Shown here piece by piece: positions 25,816-33,963 of a DNA stretch of 53,051 nucleotides. How positions within the stretch are numbered: position 1 is the first letter of the stretch; each line of letters starts with the position of its first letter. The translations under genes were made by a program, and so were the position numbers. The notes under the pieces are model-generated. The model saw only the letters and a program-made list of their open reading frames with translations, did not search any database and was not told the origin of the DNA. The DNA comes from Phycisphaerales bacterium UBA854 (GTDB taxonomy: Bacteria; Planctomycetota; Phycisphaerae; Phycisphaerales; SM1A02), in NCBI GenBank assembly GCA_002295885.1, contig DBGM01000040.1, positions 72,282-125,332 of the forward strand, written 5' to 3'.

Positions 25816-27111
25816 ATGGCCGGTCTGACCCACAGTCCAGAGCACCTGCACGAGCACTATCCGGAAGGATGCGCTCGGGCCTGGATCGCCTGGTCCATTC
25901 CGGCCCTCTTCTTCCTCTACGAGTTCATGATCCGGGTGCTGCCCGGAGTGATCGAACTGCCGCTGCAGAAGGAGTACGGGGCCAGTGCGGGCGATCTCGG
26001 TCTGAGCCTCAGCTTCTACTACTACGCCTACGGCCCCATGCAGCTCGTGGTGGGCGTACTGCTGGACCGGTTCGGAGCCCGCATTCCCCTCGCCGTCGCG
26101 GCGATCGTCTGCGCCGTCGGTGCGGTCTGCTTCGCGATGGCGAATTCACTGTTCGGATTGGGGGCCGGCCGCTTCCTGATGGGATTCGGTTCCGCCTTCG
26201 CCTACGTCGGTGCGGTCTACGTTGCCACGATCTGGTTTCCGGGGCGCCGCATCGCCCTGATCTCAGGCTTCACCGTGACCCTGGGAATGCTGGGAGCGAT
26301 CCTCGCCGATTCGCTGCTCCACTCGCTGATCAACGGGACCAGCTGGCAGATCGTGATGTACGGCTTCGCCGTCCTCGGGCTGCTGCTCGCGGCGATGCAG
26401 TACCTGCTGATCCCGCACCGGCCACGGTGGTTCATGGAGCATCTGCATGCGTCGCACGATTCGGAGGGGGCGGTTCATCCCGGCATGATCGCCTGCCTGA
26501 AGGAGGTGTTCCGCAATCGGCAGACGCTCCTGCTGGGACTGGTGACCGGACTGGTGTATCTGCCCATCGGCACCTTCGCGGCCCTGTGGGGCATTCCCTA
26601 CCTGACGACCACGCTGGGCATCGACGTCAAGGAGGCCGGCCCGCTGGTCTCCCTCATCTTCGTCGGGCTCGCGATCGGAGGTCCCTGCCTGGGCTGGCTG
26701 TCGGATCGGCTCGGGCGCCGTGTGATCTTCTTTCCCATCTTCACCGGACTCGGGGTGATCTCGACGGGCCTGCTGCTGCTGGATCCGGGCAACGCATTTC
26801 TGCTGAAGCTGTCCCTGCTGCTGATCGGCATCGTGGTCAGCGTGCTCGTGCTCGCGTTTCCGCTCGCGATGGACCAGGGGCCGTGCTACGTACGGGGCAC
26901 GGCGCTCACCTTCGTCAACCTCACCCAGATGATCATGGCCGGCGTCGGACAGTGGGTCGTCGGTGTGCTGCTCGATGTGGAGACCGGAGGCACCACGGAT
27001 CCCAGCTACACCTCGGAGCAGTTCCGGACCGCCTTGCTCCTGCTGCCCGTGACGATGCTGCTGGCGTTCGGCCTGTCGTTCCTCCTCCGCGAGCCGAAGC
27101 GATCCCGCTAG
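25816..27111 (+). CDS. MFS transporter
   Basis: A 431-residue major facilitator with 12 predicted helices. The N-terminal half includes ALFFLYEFMIRVLPGV, YYYAYGPMQLVVGVLLDRFGARIPL (the loop 2-3 signature as LLDRFGARI) and GRFLMGFGSAFAYVGAVY. The second half repeats the signature as LGWLSDRLGRRVIFF. The pattern resembles the nitrate/glycerol-phosphate-like and uncharacterised proteobacterial MFS groups more than sugar porters. The substrate is unknown. No Shine-Dalgarno sequence is seen before ATG 25816; TACACT at 25798-25803 suggests a very short leader. It is divergent from the ATP-grasp gene, with 78 bp between starts. Confidence 0.88.
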   Translation: MAGLTHSPEHLHEHYPEGCARAWIAWSIPALFFLYEFMIRVLPGVIELPLQKEYGASAGDLGLSLSFYYYAYGPMQLVVGVLLDRFGARIPLAVAAIVCAVGAVCFAMANSLFGLGAGRFLMGFGSAFAYVGAVYVATIWFPGRRIALISGFTVTLGMLGAILADSLLHSLINGTSWQIVMYGFAVLGLLLAAMQYLLIPHRPRWFMEHLHASHDSEGAVHPGMIACLKEVFRNRQTLLLGLVTGLVYLPIGTFAALWGIPYLTTTLGIDVKEAGPLVSLIFVGLAIGGPCLGWLSDRLGRRVIFFPIFTGLGVISTGLLLLDPGNAFLLKLSLLLIGIVVSVLVLAFPLAMDQGPCYVRGTALTFVNLTQMIMAGVGQWVVGVLLDVETGGTTDPSYTSEQFRTALLLLPVTMLLAFGLSFLLREPKRSR

Positions 27112-27172
27112 CGTTCGCCAGAAAAAACCGCCTTGGTGACCCGGGGGAGGCCGCTCGGTGAGTTTGTCGATT

Positions 27173-27200
27173 GACTTGAATCGGTTCTCCATCACAATGA
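27173..27200 (+). promoter_or_regulatory. candidate sigma-70-type promoter of the 27217 gene
   Basis: TTGACT is followed after 16 bases by CACAAT, which ends about 18 bases before the GTG start; GGAGG lies at 27205-27209. This is one of the better -35/-10 pairs in the window. It is inferred from sequence alone. Confidence 0.4.
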
Positions 27201-27216
27201 GGATGGAGGCTCACCC

Positions 27217-28743
27217 GTGAAGACACGTCACAGCTGGCTCGTTGCAACCGCGATCTTTCTGCTCGCCATTCCTGCCGCGTCGCAGGAGATCCGAGAACCA
27301 CTTCCGGAAACGCTGACCAGCGTCTCCGTGCAGCGGATCCTGCTGCGGCCTTCGCTGCTTTCCAAACGACCGGCGGGCGCGCCGGTCGATCCCGCGGCGA
27401 TCGTGGCCCTGCCGCCGTCGACCTCCTGGCGTGGCAACTGCCCGGACGAGACCCTGAGTCACTCCGATTCGGACTGGGGGCCGGGGGAGTACATCGTGCA
27501 GGCCGGCTTCGCGGAAGGCGAGAGTGCAGCGGGCTACTACACGATGCCCGCGGACCAGTTCCCCCTGCGTCTGGATCTGTTCGAGGTCCTGTTCGCAACC
27601 TCCAACGCGATCGGACAGACCACGACCCACTGGACGGTGCGGGTCTACCGGGGCACCCCGGACACCGGAGGCCTGGTCGCGGAGTTCTCCTCCGACGACA
27701 TCATCCTGCCGCACCTGGTCATGCCGCCGGGAACGACCGGAACGATCCTGCAGTTTCTGGTGGACCCCCAGGATCCCGAGCAGATCTTCATCGACGACGA
27801 CGGCAGCCAGGGCTTCACGATCGGCGTACGCATCGATCAGCACAACGATCCGGGCAATCCGTGTCTCGAGGCTCCGAATCCCAACAACAATGCCTTCCCG
27901 TGCACCGACACCAGCGGGCTGGACGTCGCATCGGGCAACTGGCTGGATCTCGTCACCGGGCCATTCTGCCTGTGTGGACAGAACTGGTTGAGCTTCTCAT
28001 CCCTTCCGGTCATCTGCCGCCCCAGCGGTGACTGGGTCATGCGGGCCACGGTCACCCCGCAGGGGTGTGCACCGATCACCGGCGCCTGCTGCCGCGGCAA
28101 CGGCACCTGCAGCGACGGCTTCACGGAGTCGGAATGCGACACCATCGGCGGCAGCTACCAAGGTGACGCGGTGGCGTGCGTCGATGTGCAGTGTCCGGCT
28201 CCGACCGGCGCGTGCTGCGTCGAGGCGACGGGGCAGTGCATCGAGGTCGACGAGGATGTCTGCAGTCTGGGTGGCGGCCAGTTCTTCGCTTCGGAATCCT
28301 GCTCGGACTTCATCTGCTTCCCGGAGGGAGCCTGCTGCCTCCCGGACGGGACCTGCGTCGAGGCCGTGACCCCCGAGGTCTGCGGGCTGGGCGGCGGAAC
28401 CTTCCAGGGCAACGGGACCACCTGTGCCGGATCCGACTGTCCGCAGCCGCTGGGCGCCTGCTGCTTCACCAACGGCAACTGCTCCGAACTGGAGGAGGGT
28501 ATCTGCCTGGCGTTCGGAGCGGAATGGCTGGGGATGGGCACCGATTGCACCGGCGAGGCATGCCTCGATGAGCCCTGCGACGGCGACATCGACGGAGACG
28601 GAAGCGTCGGGGTCGACGATCTGCTGCGGGTCATCGGTGACTGGGCCTGCGGCGGGGTCTGCGACGGGGACGTCGACAGCGACGGTTTCGTCGGGGTCGA
28701 TGATCTGCTGATCGTGATCGGATCCTGGGGCAACTGCTCCTGA
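27217..28743 (+). CDS. secreted protein with four Cys-rich GACC repeats and two dockerin-like motifs
   Basis: A 508-residue exported protein of unknown function. It has a signal peptide (about residues 1-23, ending ASQ) and a beta-rich domain (about 65-280) with HWTVRVYRGTPDTGG and DDGSQGFTIGVRID. Four Cys-rich repeats (about 287-440) follow, each opening GACC (RGNGTC, VEATGQC, LPDGTC, FTNGNC) and spaced by about 38 residues. The tail has two EF-hand-type dockerin motifs: GDIDGDGSVGVDDLLRVIGDW and GDVDSDGFVGVDDLLIVIGSW. The organisation matches the 13749-14858 protein but with more repeats, so the two are relatives. GTG 27217 has GGAGG upstream. The repeats may be disulfide-bonded spacers. 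The gene ends ten bases from the convergent PEP-CTERM-like gene. Confidence 0.85.
   Translation: MKTRHSWLVATAIFLLAIPAASQEIREPLPETLTSVSVQRILLRPSLLSKRPAGAPVDPAAIVALPPSTSWRGNCPDETLSHSDSDWGPGEYIVQAGFAEGESAAGYYTMPADQFPLRLDLFEVLFATSNAIGQTTTHWTVRVYRGTPDTGGLVAEFSSDDIILPHLVMPPGTTGTILQFLVDPQDPEQIFIDDDGSQGFTIGVRIDQHNDPGNPCLEAPNPNNNAFPCTDTSGLDVASGNWLDLVTGPFCLCGQNWLSFSSLPVICRPSGDWVMRATVTPQGCAPITGACCRGNGTCSDGFTESECDTIGGSYQGDAVACVDVQCPAPTGACCVEATGQCIEVDEDVCSLGGGQFFASESCSDFICFPEGACCLPDGTCVEAVTPEVCGLGGGTFQGNGTTCAGSDCPQPLGACCFTNGNCSELEEGICLAFGAEWLGMGTDCTGEACLDEPCDGDIDGDGSVGVDDLLRVIGDWACGGVCDGDVDSDGFVGVDDLLIVIGSWGNCS
28078..28560 (+). repeat. four tandem Cys-rich GACC protein repeats
   Basis: Coding repeats of about 38 residues within the 27217-28743 protein, each beginning GACC. 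Within each unit the Cys pattern is CC, C, C, C, C. DNA identity between units is low apart from the ggcgcctgctgc-like opening, which argues for old duplications. Confidence 0.8.
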
Positions 28744-28753
28744 GCCCGGAAGC

Positions 28754-29488
28754 TCAGCGTCGGCGTCGACTTCGTACGCCGGCCATCGCCAGCAGCGACA
28801 ACGCGGCCGGACCCGGCACGTTGGTCACGAAGAAGCTGAGGTTGAGTTGGGACGAACCTTCCGCGAAGTCGGCAGTGCCCGCGACTTCCCACGCCTCACC
28901 GGTGTAGGTGACGAACTGGAACATGTCCGGCACGAGCTTGTCGAGACCGAGATTCGCAAAGCTCATCGTGCCGGCGTCACCCTCCTGAAGGTTGGACCAG
29001 GCGAAGCCTTCGGAGCTCAGACCGCTCTGCCATTCGAACTGGCCGTCGACCATCTGGGTCAGGCCGAAGTCGAACCAGTTCACGGTTCCACCCGAGTCGG
29101 TGTTCCAGTGCCGATCCGCACCGCTTCCCGCCAGACTGTTGAAACCGAGTGTGGAATCGTTCAGGCCGCGGGGGGGGAGGATCGAGCCATCAAACAGATT
29201 GATCAAGGCCAGTCCATTGCCCGTATCGGCAAGAATGATCGAGATGCGGCCGGTGGTCTGGACGGCATCGTCGGCAAGTTCCTGCTGCATGAAGGCGAGG
29301 TCGTCGGCGGAGAAGACCTGGATACCGTCGTCGAGGGTTCCGGCCATGATGCCGGCACGCAGTTCGACTTCGATGCCCGGTCCCTCGATCTGAACGGTCG
29401 ACGCCACGGCCTCCTGCAGGGCGAATCCCACTGCGGAGGTGGCCATCAAGGCGATCAGCCCCGGTGCCAGAATCGATTTACGTGGCAT
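28754..29488 (-). CDS. PEP-CTERM-like exported protein
   Basis: A 244-residue protein with an N-terminal signal (about residues 1-30: PRKSILAPGLIALMATSAVGFA) and a beta-rich body (STVQIEGPGIEVELRAG, TGRISIILADTGNGLALINLFDG, HWNTDSGGTVNWFDFGL). The C-terminal sorting-type signal VPGPAALSLLAMAGVRSRRRR has the order expected of PEP-CTERM tails: a VPGP variant of the PEP motif, a hydrophobic helix and an Arg cluster. In other bacteria an exosortase removes such tails. No exosortase gene is in the window. GGAAGG precedes ATG 29488. Function unknown; the body may bind a surface ligand, but that is speculation. Confidence 0.8.
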   Translation of the reverse strand: MPRKSILAPGLIALMATSAVGFALQEAVASTVQIEGPGIEVELRAGIMAGTLDDGIQVFSADDLAFMQQELADDAVQTTGRISIILADTGNGLALINLFDGSILPPRGLNDSTLGFNSLAGSGADRHWNTDSGGTVNWFDFGLTQMVDGQFEWQSGLSSEGFAWSNLQEGDAGTMSFANLGLDKLVPDMFQFVTYTGEAWEVAGTADFAEGSSQLNLSFFVTNVPGPAALSLLAMAGVRSRRRR

Positions 29489-29615
29489 CGTTCTTCCTTC
29501 CAAGGCCCTCTGGAGGCCCAATCTTCCACTTCTACTCTACCTCCAAGCACAGTGATTTCAACGGTTTGCACCGCTTCGGAGGCCGATTTGGCATCAAAAA
29601 TCGTCGATTTCGTTC

Positions 29616-30521
29616 CTACCGCTTGGTCACGATGCCCGCATCCGTGACATCGATGATGCCCCGGTGGTGCTGATCAACACGGCCGTGGTAGGTGTGGAAC
29701 CAGTCCAGTCGCTGGATCTTGTCCTTGGACATGGCTTCCATGGGAGCCTCGCGGCCCGGCATCGAACCCCAGAGGATTCGGGTCCCCAGATCCGTCACCA
29801 GCACCAGTTGCTGTCGGACCCGGAACTCGGTGAGGTCGATCGCGGTGATCTGTTCGTACCAGCTGTGATCATCGATCGTCTCAAGAAGCAGCAGGGCGGC
29901 GGCCATGTCATCGCCCGGCCACCGATGGCCGGCGTGCTCCGGCGGCTGGTAGTTCGGAGCGATGATTTGAAGCAGATGCGACGAGTTGTCGACGCGGTAT
30001 CCGTCGGGAAGGACGAATCCCTCCCGGTCGATCAGCAGGTTTCGGCCTTCGTCGAGGACGCGTGCGGCAGGTTTCAGGAATCGCCCCTCGATCTCGACCA
30101 CGTGGTCTCCGGCCCGCCGTACCTGCAGGACCTCCGCGAAGCAGCCCGAGGCGATCAATGCTTCCCTCGCATTGATGAGTGCGGTTCGATCAAGGGGGGT
30201 GTGCAGCAGCCACGGTGCGGCAATGCCCGTCAGATGTCCGTGGAGGGAATCACCGATCCAGGCCGGGGCATCGACGAAGCGGATGGTCACCGATTCGGCG
30301 GGGGGGTGGGCGGTGGCCCGCAGGGCGTTCCCGCCCAGAGTCAGAGCCAGCAGGATTCCGCAACCCAGGAGCAGGACCCCGAACCACGAACTCAAGGTGC
30401 GGCGAGTACACCGGTCACCCACGGCGTGGACAAGGGAAGAAATACGTTCGATCACTGGTCGCATGCGAAACCATCCATGTGGACCCCTCTGGCATCGACC
30501 AAAAAGGCGTGGTTCCTTCAT
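29616..30521 (-). CDS. ftsQ: FtsQ-like cell division protein
   Basis: A 301-residue protein with one membrane helix near the N-terminus (about residues 45-66, SWFGVLLLGCGILLALTL). A POTRA-like extracytoplasmic domain follows (about 78-150, SVTIRFVDAP and ALIASGCFAEVLQVRRAGDHVVEIEGRFLKPAARV), then a beta domain ending RQQLVLVTDLGTRILWG and KIQRLDWFHTYHG...IDVTDAG. Sequence similarity to FtsQ is loose, but size, topology and position right after murC-murB-ddl support it. In the divisome FtsQ bridges FtsBL and the cell-wall synthases. Start chosen at 30521, 19 bases after ddl, with GAGG upstream; ATG 30464 is an alternative. ftsA and ftsZ, which usually follow, are absent here. Confidence 0.72.
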   Translation of the reverse strand: MKEPRLFGRCQRGPHGWFRMRPVIERISSLVHAVGDRCTRRTLSSWFGVLLLGCGILLALTLGGNALRATAHPPAESVTIRFVDAPAWIGDSLHGHLTGIAAPWLLHTPLDRTALINAREALIASGCFAEVLQVRRAGDHVVEIEGRFLKPAARVLDEGRNLLIDREGFVLPDGYRVDNSSHLLQIIAPNYQPPEHAGHRWPGDDMAAALLLLETIDDHSWYEQITAIDLTEFRVRQQLVLVTDLGTRILWGSMPGREAPMEAMSKDKIQRLDWFHTYHGRVDQHHRGIIDVTDAGIVTKR

Positions 30522-30540
30522 TTCAGGGGCCTCGGGACGG

Positions 30541-31470
30541 TCATTCGCTCCGAGGGCGGTCCTCTCGGCGGCGTTCGAACGCCATGAGGACCAGATCGCT
30601 GCAGAGTTGCTCCATGGGCCGTCCAGCGGCGGCCGCCGCCATGGGAAGGAGCGAGTGGTCCGTAAAGCCGGGCATGGTATTCACCTCCAGCATCCACGGA
30701 ATCTGTTCATCGGCGATGAAGTCGACGCGGTAGAGGTCGCGGCATCCGAGAGACCGACCGATGGCCAGGGCATGGTGCCGGCAGGTCTCCTCGAGACCGG
30801 AGGGCAGATCGGGCTCCACCACGTACCGGGTGTCGTTCCGGTTGTACTTGGCCTCGTAGTCGTAGACGCCTTCGGCGGGAATGATCTCCACCATCGGAAG
30901 GGTGTGCGTGCCCACCACTCCGACGGTGAGCTCGCGTCCGGTTATGCACGATTCGACGAGCAGGCGATCGTAGTGATCGTGCATCGTGCGAATCCAATCG
31001 TCGACGCCGATGTCGTCGGCAAAGATCCGCAGGTCGATGCTGGATCCTTCCGCGGGGGGCTTCAGGACCAGGGGAGGTGCAATGGTGCGTTGCGTGGTCG
31101 CTTCGAGCACCTGCCAGGACGGAGTCGGAATCCCCAGATCCATGGCGATGTCCTTGGTGCGGATCTTGTCCATCGCGGTGGCGGCGGCATCGGCACCAGA
31201 GCCCACGAACGGCAGGCCGAGCTGCTCGAGTTCACGCTGGATCCCTCCGCCTTCGCCCCACGGACCATGCAGCACGGGGAAGAACACGTCGGTTTCGAAG
31301 TTGGCGAGTTCGGAGGCGTCCGGTTTCCCGATCACCTGCGACTCGACCACGAAGCGTCCGGTTCGTTCCAGGGCGGCCGCGACGGCGGTGCCGGACGCAA
31401 GGCTGACCGCATGCTCCTTGTCGGGCCCGCCCATCAGGACGGTCACGCGCAGTGGTCGGTCCGTGGTCAT
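30541..31470 (-). CDS. ddl: D-alanine--D-alanine ligase
   Basis: A 309-residue cytoplasmic ATP-grasp ligase that makes D-Ala-D-Ala for peptidoglycan. N-terminal VTVLMGGPDKEHAVSLASGTAV, then FFPVLHGPWGEGGGIQRELE and PFVGSGADAAATAMDKIRTK. The ATP-binding part has PLVLKPPAEGSSID, and LVESCITGRELTVGVVG is the usual E-x-Y/C-x-x-G-R-E block. Metal and substrate residues lie in YRVDFIADEQIPWMLEVNTMPGFTDHSLLP (about 255-285). The ATG overlaps the murB stop by four bases (ATGA). Length matches the family. It shows that this planctomycete makes the standard peptidoglycan precursor. Confidence 0.95.
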   Translation of the reverse strand: MTTDRPLRVTVLMGGPDKEHAVSLASGTAVAAALERTGRFVVESQVIGKPDASELANFETDVFFPVLHGPWGEGGGIQRELEQLGLPFVGSGADAAATAMDKIRTKDIAMDLGIPTPSWQVLEATTQRTIAPPLVLKPPAEGSSIDLRIFADDIGVDDWIRTMHDHYDRLLVESCITGRELTVGVVGTHTLPMVEIIPAEGVYDYEAKYNRNDTRYVVEPDLPSGLEETCRHHALAIGRSLGCRDLYRVDFIADEQIPWMLEVNTMPGFTDHSLLPMAAAAAGRPMEQLCSDLVLMAFERRREDRPRSE

Positions 31471-32414
31471 CCGGACGATCCTCCCGTCCGTTCCCAGACG
31501 ACCACCTCGGGCACCAGTTGGATCCCGTGGTGATCGAGCACCCGCTTCTGCACCTCGTTCATCAGTCGGCGGACCTGCCGGGCGTTCGCGTCGGGACGGG
31601 TGGTGATGAAGTTGGCGTGCTGTGTGCTCACGGTGGCGGCGCCGTCTGACAGGCCCTTGAGCCCCGCGGAGTCGATCAGGCGCCCGGCCGCGACGCGGAC
31701 ACCATCCGAATCGAGGGGGTTGCGGAAGGTGCATCCGGCGGACTTGTCCGCCATCGGCTGCGAGGCCCTCTTGGCCGCCATGATCTCGAGCACCCGCTTG
31801 CGGACCGCAACCGGATCGCTGGGTTCCAGATTGAAGGTCGCGGACAGGATGATGCACTCGGGAAGGTTGCTCTGCCGGTACGAGAACTCGAGCTCGGACC
31901 GGTGGTAGGAGAGCAGCTCTCCGTTCATGGTGCAGCACTGGACGGTCTCCAGGCAGTCCGCGATGCAGCCGTAGCTGCCTCCGGCGTTCATCCGGATGGC
32001 TCCACCGAGCGACCCGGGAATGCCGGTCATCTGCTCCATGCCGGAGAGGCCCTGTCGGGACAATTCGTTGACCGTCGTGAAGATGTCCGCGCCCGCTCCG
32101 GCGTGCATCCGCTCGATTTCACCTCGGCGGTTGAAGCGATGAGAACGGAACACCTCGTCACTGAGCAGCAGGACGACGCCGTCCACACCGTCGTCGTCGA
32201 CGAGGAGATTGGCCCCCTTGCCGAGGATGCGGATCGGCACCCCCGTCTCCGAGCACCTTGCCACCAGGGTCACCAGCGATGCTTCGTCGTGCGGACGGAT
32301 CAGCAGGTCCGCCCGGCCGCCGATCCCAAACCAGGTCATGGCTCCGATCGGCGCGTCGGGCGTGGCCTTGACGTTCAGATCACCGAAGAGTTCCCATCGG
32401 GGTGGTCGAGTCAT
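31467..32414 (-). CDS. murB: UDP-N-acetylenolpyruvoylglucosamine reductase
   Basis: A 315-residue FAD-dependent reductase that forms UDP-MurNAc. The FAD-binding part shows TWFGIGGRADLLIRP near residue 27, LGKGANLLVDDDGVDGVV near 62 and the signature GMEQMTGIPGSLGGAIRMNAGGSYGC near 125-150. The active-site half has SADKSAGCTFRNP-like text (MADKSAGCTFRNP, catalytic Ser/Cys position), LIDSAGLKGL and STQHANFITT. The length and lack of a long insertion suggest type II MurB. The gene is coupled at both ends by ATGA overlaps, with murC upstream and ddl downstream. Confidence 0.95.
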   Translation of the reverse strand: MTRPPRWELFGDLNVKATPDAPIGAMTWFGIGGRADLLIRPHDEASLVTLVARCSETGVPIRILGKGANLLVDDDGVDGVVLLLSDEVFRSHRFNRRGEIERMHAGAGADIFTTVNELSRQGLSGMEQMTGIPGSLGGAIRMNAGGSYGCIADCLETVQCCTMNGELLSYHRSELEFSYRQSNLPECIILSATFNLEPSDPVAVRKRVLEIMAAKRASQPMADKSAGCTFRNPLDSDGVRVAAGRLIDSAGLKGLSDGAATVSTQHANFITTRPDANARQVRRLMNEVQKRVLDHHGIQLVPEVVVWERTGGSSG

Positions 32415-33886
32415 GCGCGCCGATCCAGGTAGTCGCGTGCCACCGTCCAGACCGGTCCGGCCCCCATGACGACCAGCAGGTCGCCGGCGACCAGATCCTC
32501 CCGGAGGAGGTGGACGATGCCGTCGAAGGAATCCACGTGCCGGGCTTCCGTTCCGCGATCCTGCAGGCGTTGAACGAGATCCACGGCGCTGACCCGCTGC
32601 TTCTCGGCTTCCGAGTCGCGCACGAAGTAGATCGGGGGGACGATCACGTGGTCGGCCTGATCGAAGCTCTCGGCGAACTGCTCCAGCAGGAACCTGGTTC
32701 TGCTGTGCTGGTGGGGCTGGAAGACGCAGATCAGCCGTTCGGGCTGTTCCTCGGCCCGCAGGGCCTTCAGCGTCCGCTCGATCTCGGTGGGATGATGTCC
32801 GTAGTCGTCGTAGACCGTGACGTGGCCGTCTCCGACAACGCGTTCACCCAGTCGCTGGGTTCTGCGGTCGAGTCCTTCGAAGGTGGCCATGGCGTCCGCG
32901 GCATCCTCCCACTCGGCGCCGAGCTGATGGGCCAGGATGACGGCGGCGGCGGCGTTGAGTGCGTTGTGGGCACCGGCCATCGGGTTGGTCCACTGGACCG
33001 TCCACATGCCGTCCCGCAGGATTCCGGTGCGTCGAACGGCCTGGTCCCACACAACCTGGTAGTCGGCTTCGGGATGGAATCCGAAGGTGGCAACGTGGCA
33101 CTCCAGCGGGGGGGTGATCTGGTGCCGGTGCGCCTCGTCGTGGGAGATCAGGAGGCTCCCGCCCTCCTCGGCGGGGGGGATCATCAGGGCGAACTCCCGG
33201 AACGCCTCGATGATGCTCTCCAGCGATCCGTAGATGTCGAGGTGATCCTCCTCGATGTTGTTGATCAGAGCGATGGTCGGTCGGTGGTTGTGGAAGGAGC
33301 GGTTGAACTCGCAGGCCTCGCTGACCAGAATCCCGGGGTCGTCGGCCAGGGGGCCGCCGGGGGGAATACGCGACGCTCCGATCCGGCTGCCCCCACCGAT
33401 CTGATCGCAGTTGGCGCCGATGATGAAGCCGGGGTCGAACCCGCAGGTCATAAGGATGTGGCACAGCATCGCGGCGGTGGTGCTCTTACCGTGCGTGCCG
33501 GCGATGCAGAGGGCCGTCCGGCCGTGCTGCACCATGCCGAGCCCCTCCGCGTAGGTCCTGATCCGGACGCCGCGCTGCTCCGCCGCCAGCACCTCGGGGT
33601 GATCCGGCGCAATCGCGGCGGAGATGATCATCAGATCGAGGTCATCGGGAAGTCCGGCCCCATCCTGGTTGGTTCGGACGGGGATTCCCTCGGCCCGAAG
33701 TCCTTCGGTGATCGGTGAGGAGACCGGGTCCGAACCGGAGATGTGAATCCCCATGGATTGCAGCATTCTGGCCAGACCCGACATGCCGCAACCGCCGATG
33801 CCCACGAAATCGACCCTCTGAACACCCTGGAGCGGGTCGGAGCACGTGTCAGGCACGTCGTGGTTCGTAGGGACGGGGTCGGGCAT
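32411..33886 (-). CDS. murC: UDP-N-acetylmuramate--L-alanine ligase
   Basis: A 491-residue Mur ligase, the first gene of the operon. The N-terminal Rossmann domain has VDFVGIGGCGMSGLARML, the central ATP-binding domain has CIAGTHGKSTTAAMLCHIL (P-loop GTHGKST), EACEFNRSFHNHRP and NNIEEDHLDIYG, and the C-terminal domain has DDYGHHPTEI and FQPHQHSRTRFL. These are all standard MurC markers. No Shine-Dalgarno sequence is visible before ATG 33886; TAGACT (33898-33893) ends six bases before the start, so the mRNA may be leaderless. It is divergent from the NtrC-type regulator, with 77 bp between starts. Confidence 0.96.
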   Translation of the reverse strand: MPDPVPTNHDVPDTCSDPLQGVQRVDFVGIGGCGMSGLARMLQSMGIHISGSDPVSSPITEGLRAEGIPVRTNQDGAGLPDDLDLMIISAAIAPDHPEVLAAEQRGVRIRTYAEGLGMVQHGRTALCIAGTHGKSTTAAMLCHILMTCGFDPGFIIGANCDQIGGGSRIGASRIPPGGPLADDPGILVSEACEFNRSFHNHRPTIALINNIEEDHLDIYGSLESIIEAFREFALMIPPAEEGGSLLISHDEAHRHQITPPLECHVATFGFHPEADYQVVWDQAVRRTGILRDGMWTVQWTNPMAGAHNALNAAAAVILAHQLGAEWEDAADAMATFEGLDRRTQRLGERVVGDGHVTVYDDYGHHPTEIERTLKALRAEEQPERLICVFQPHQHSRTRFLLEQFAESFDQADHVIVPPIYFVRDSEAEKQRVSAVDLVQRLQDRGTEARHVDSFDGIVHLLREDLVAGDLLVVMGAGPVWTVARDYLDRRA

Positions 33887-33963
33887 CTGTACAGTCTATC
33901 GCCGCCAGTTGCTGCATCACTGGACATTTCGGCGGTGCCGGCGGGGGGGTACACTGTCCCCCG

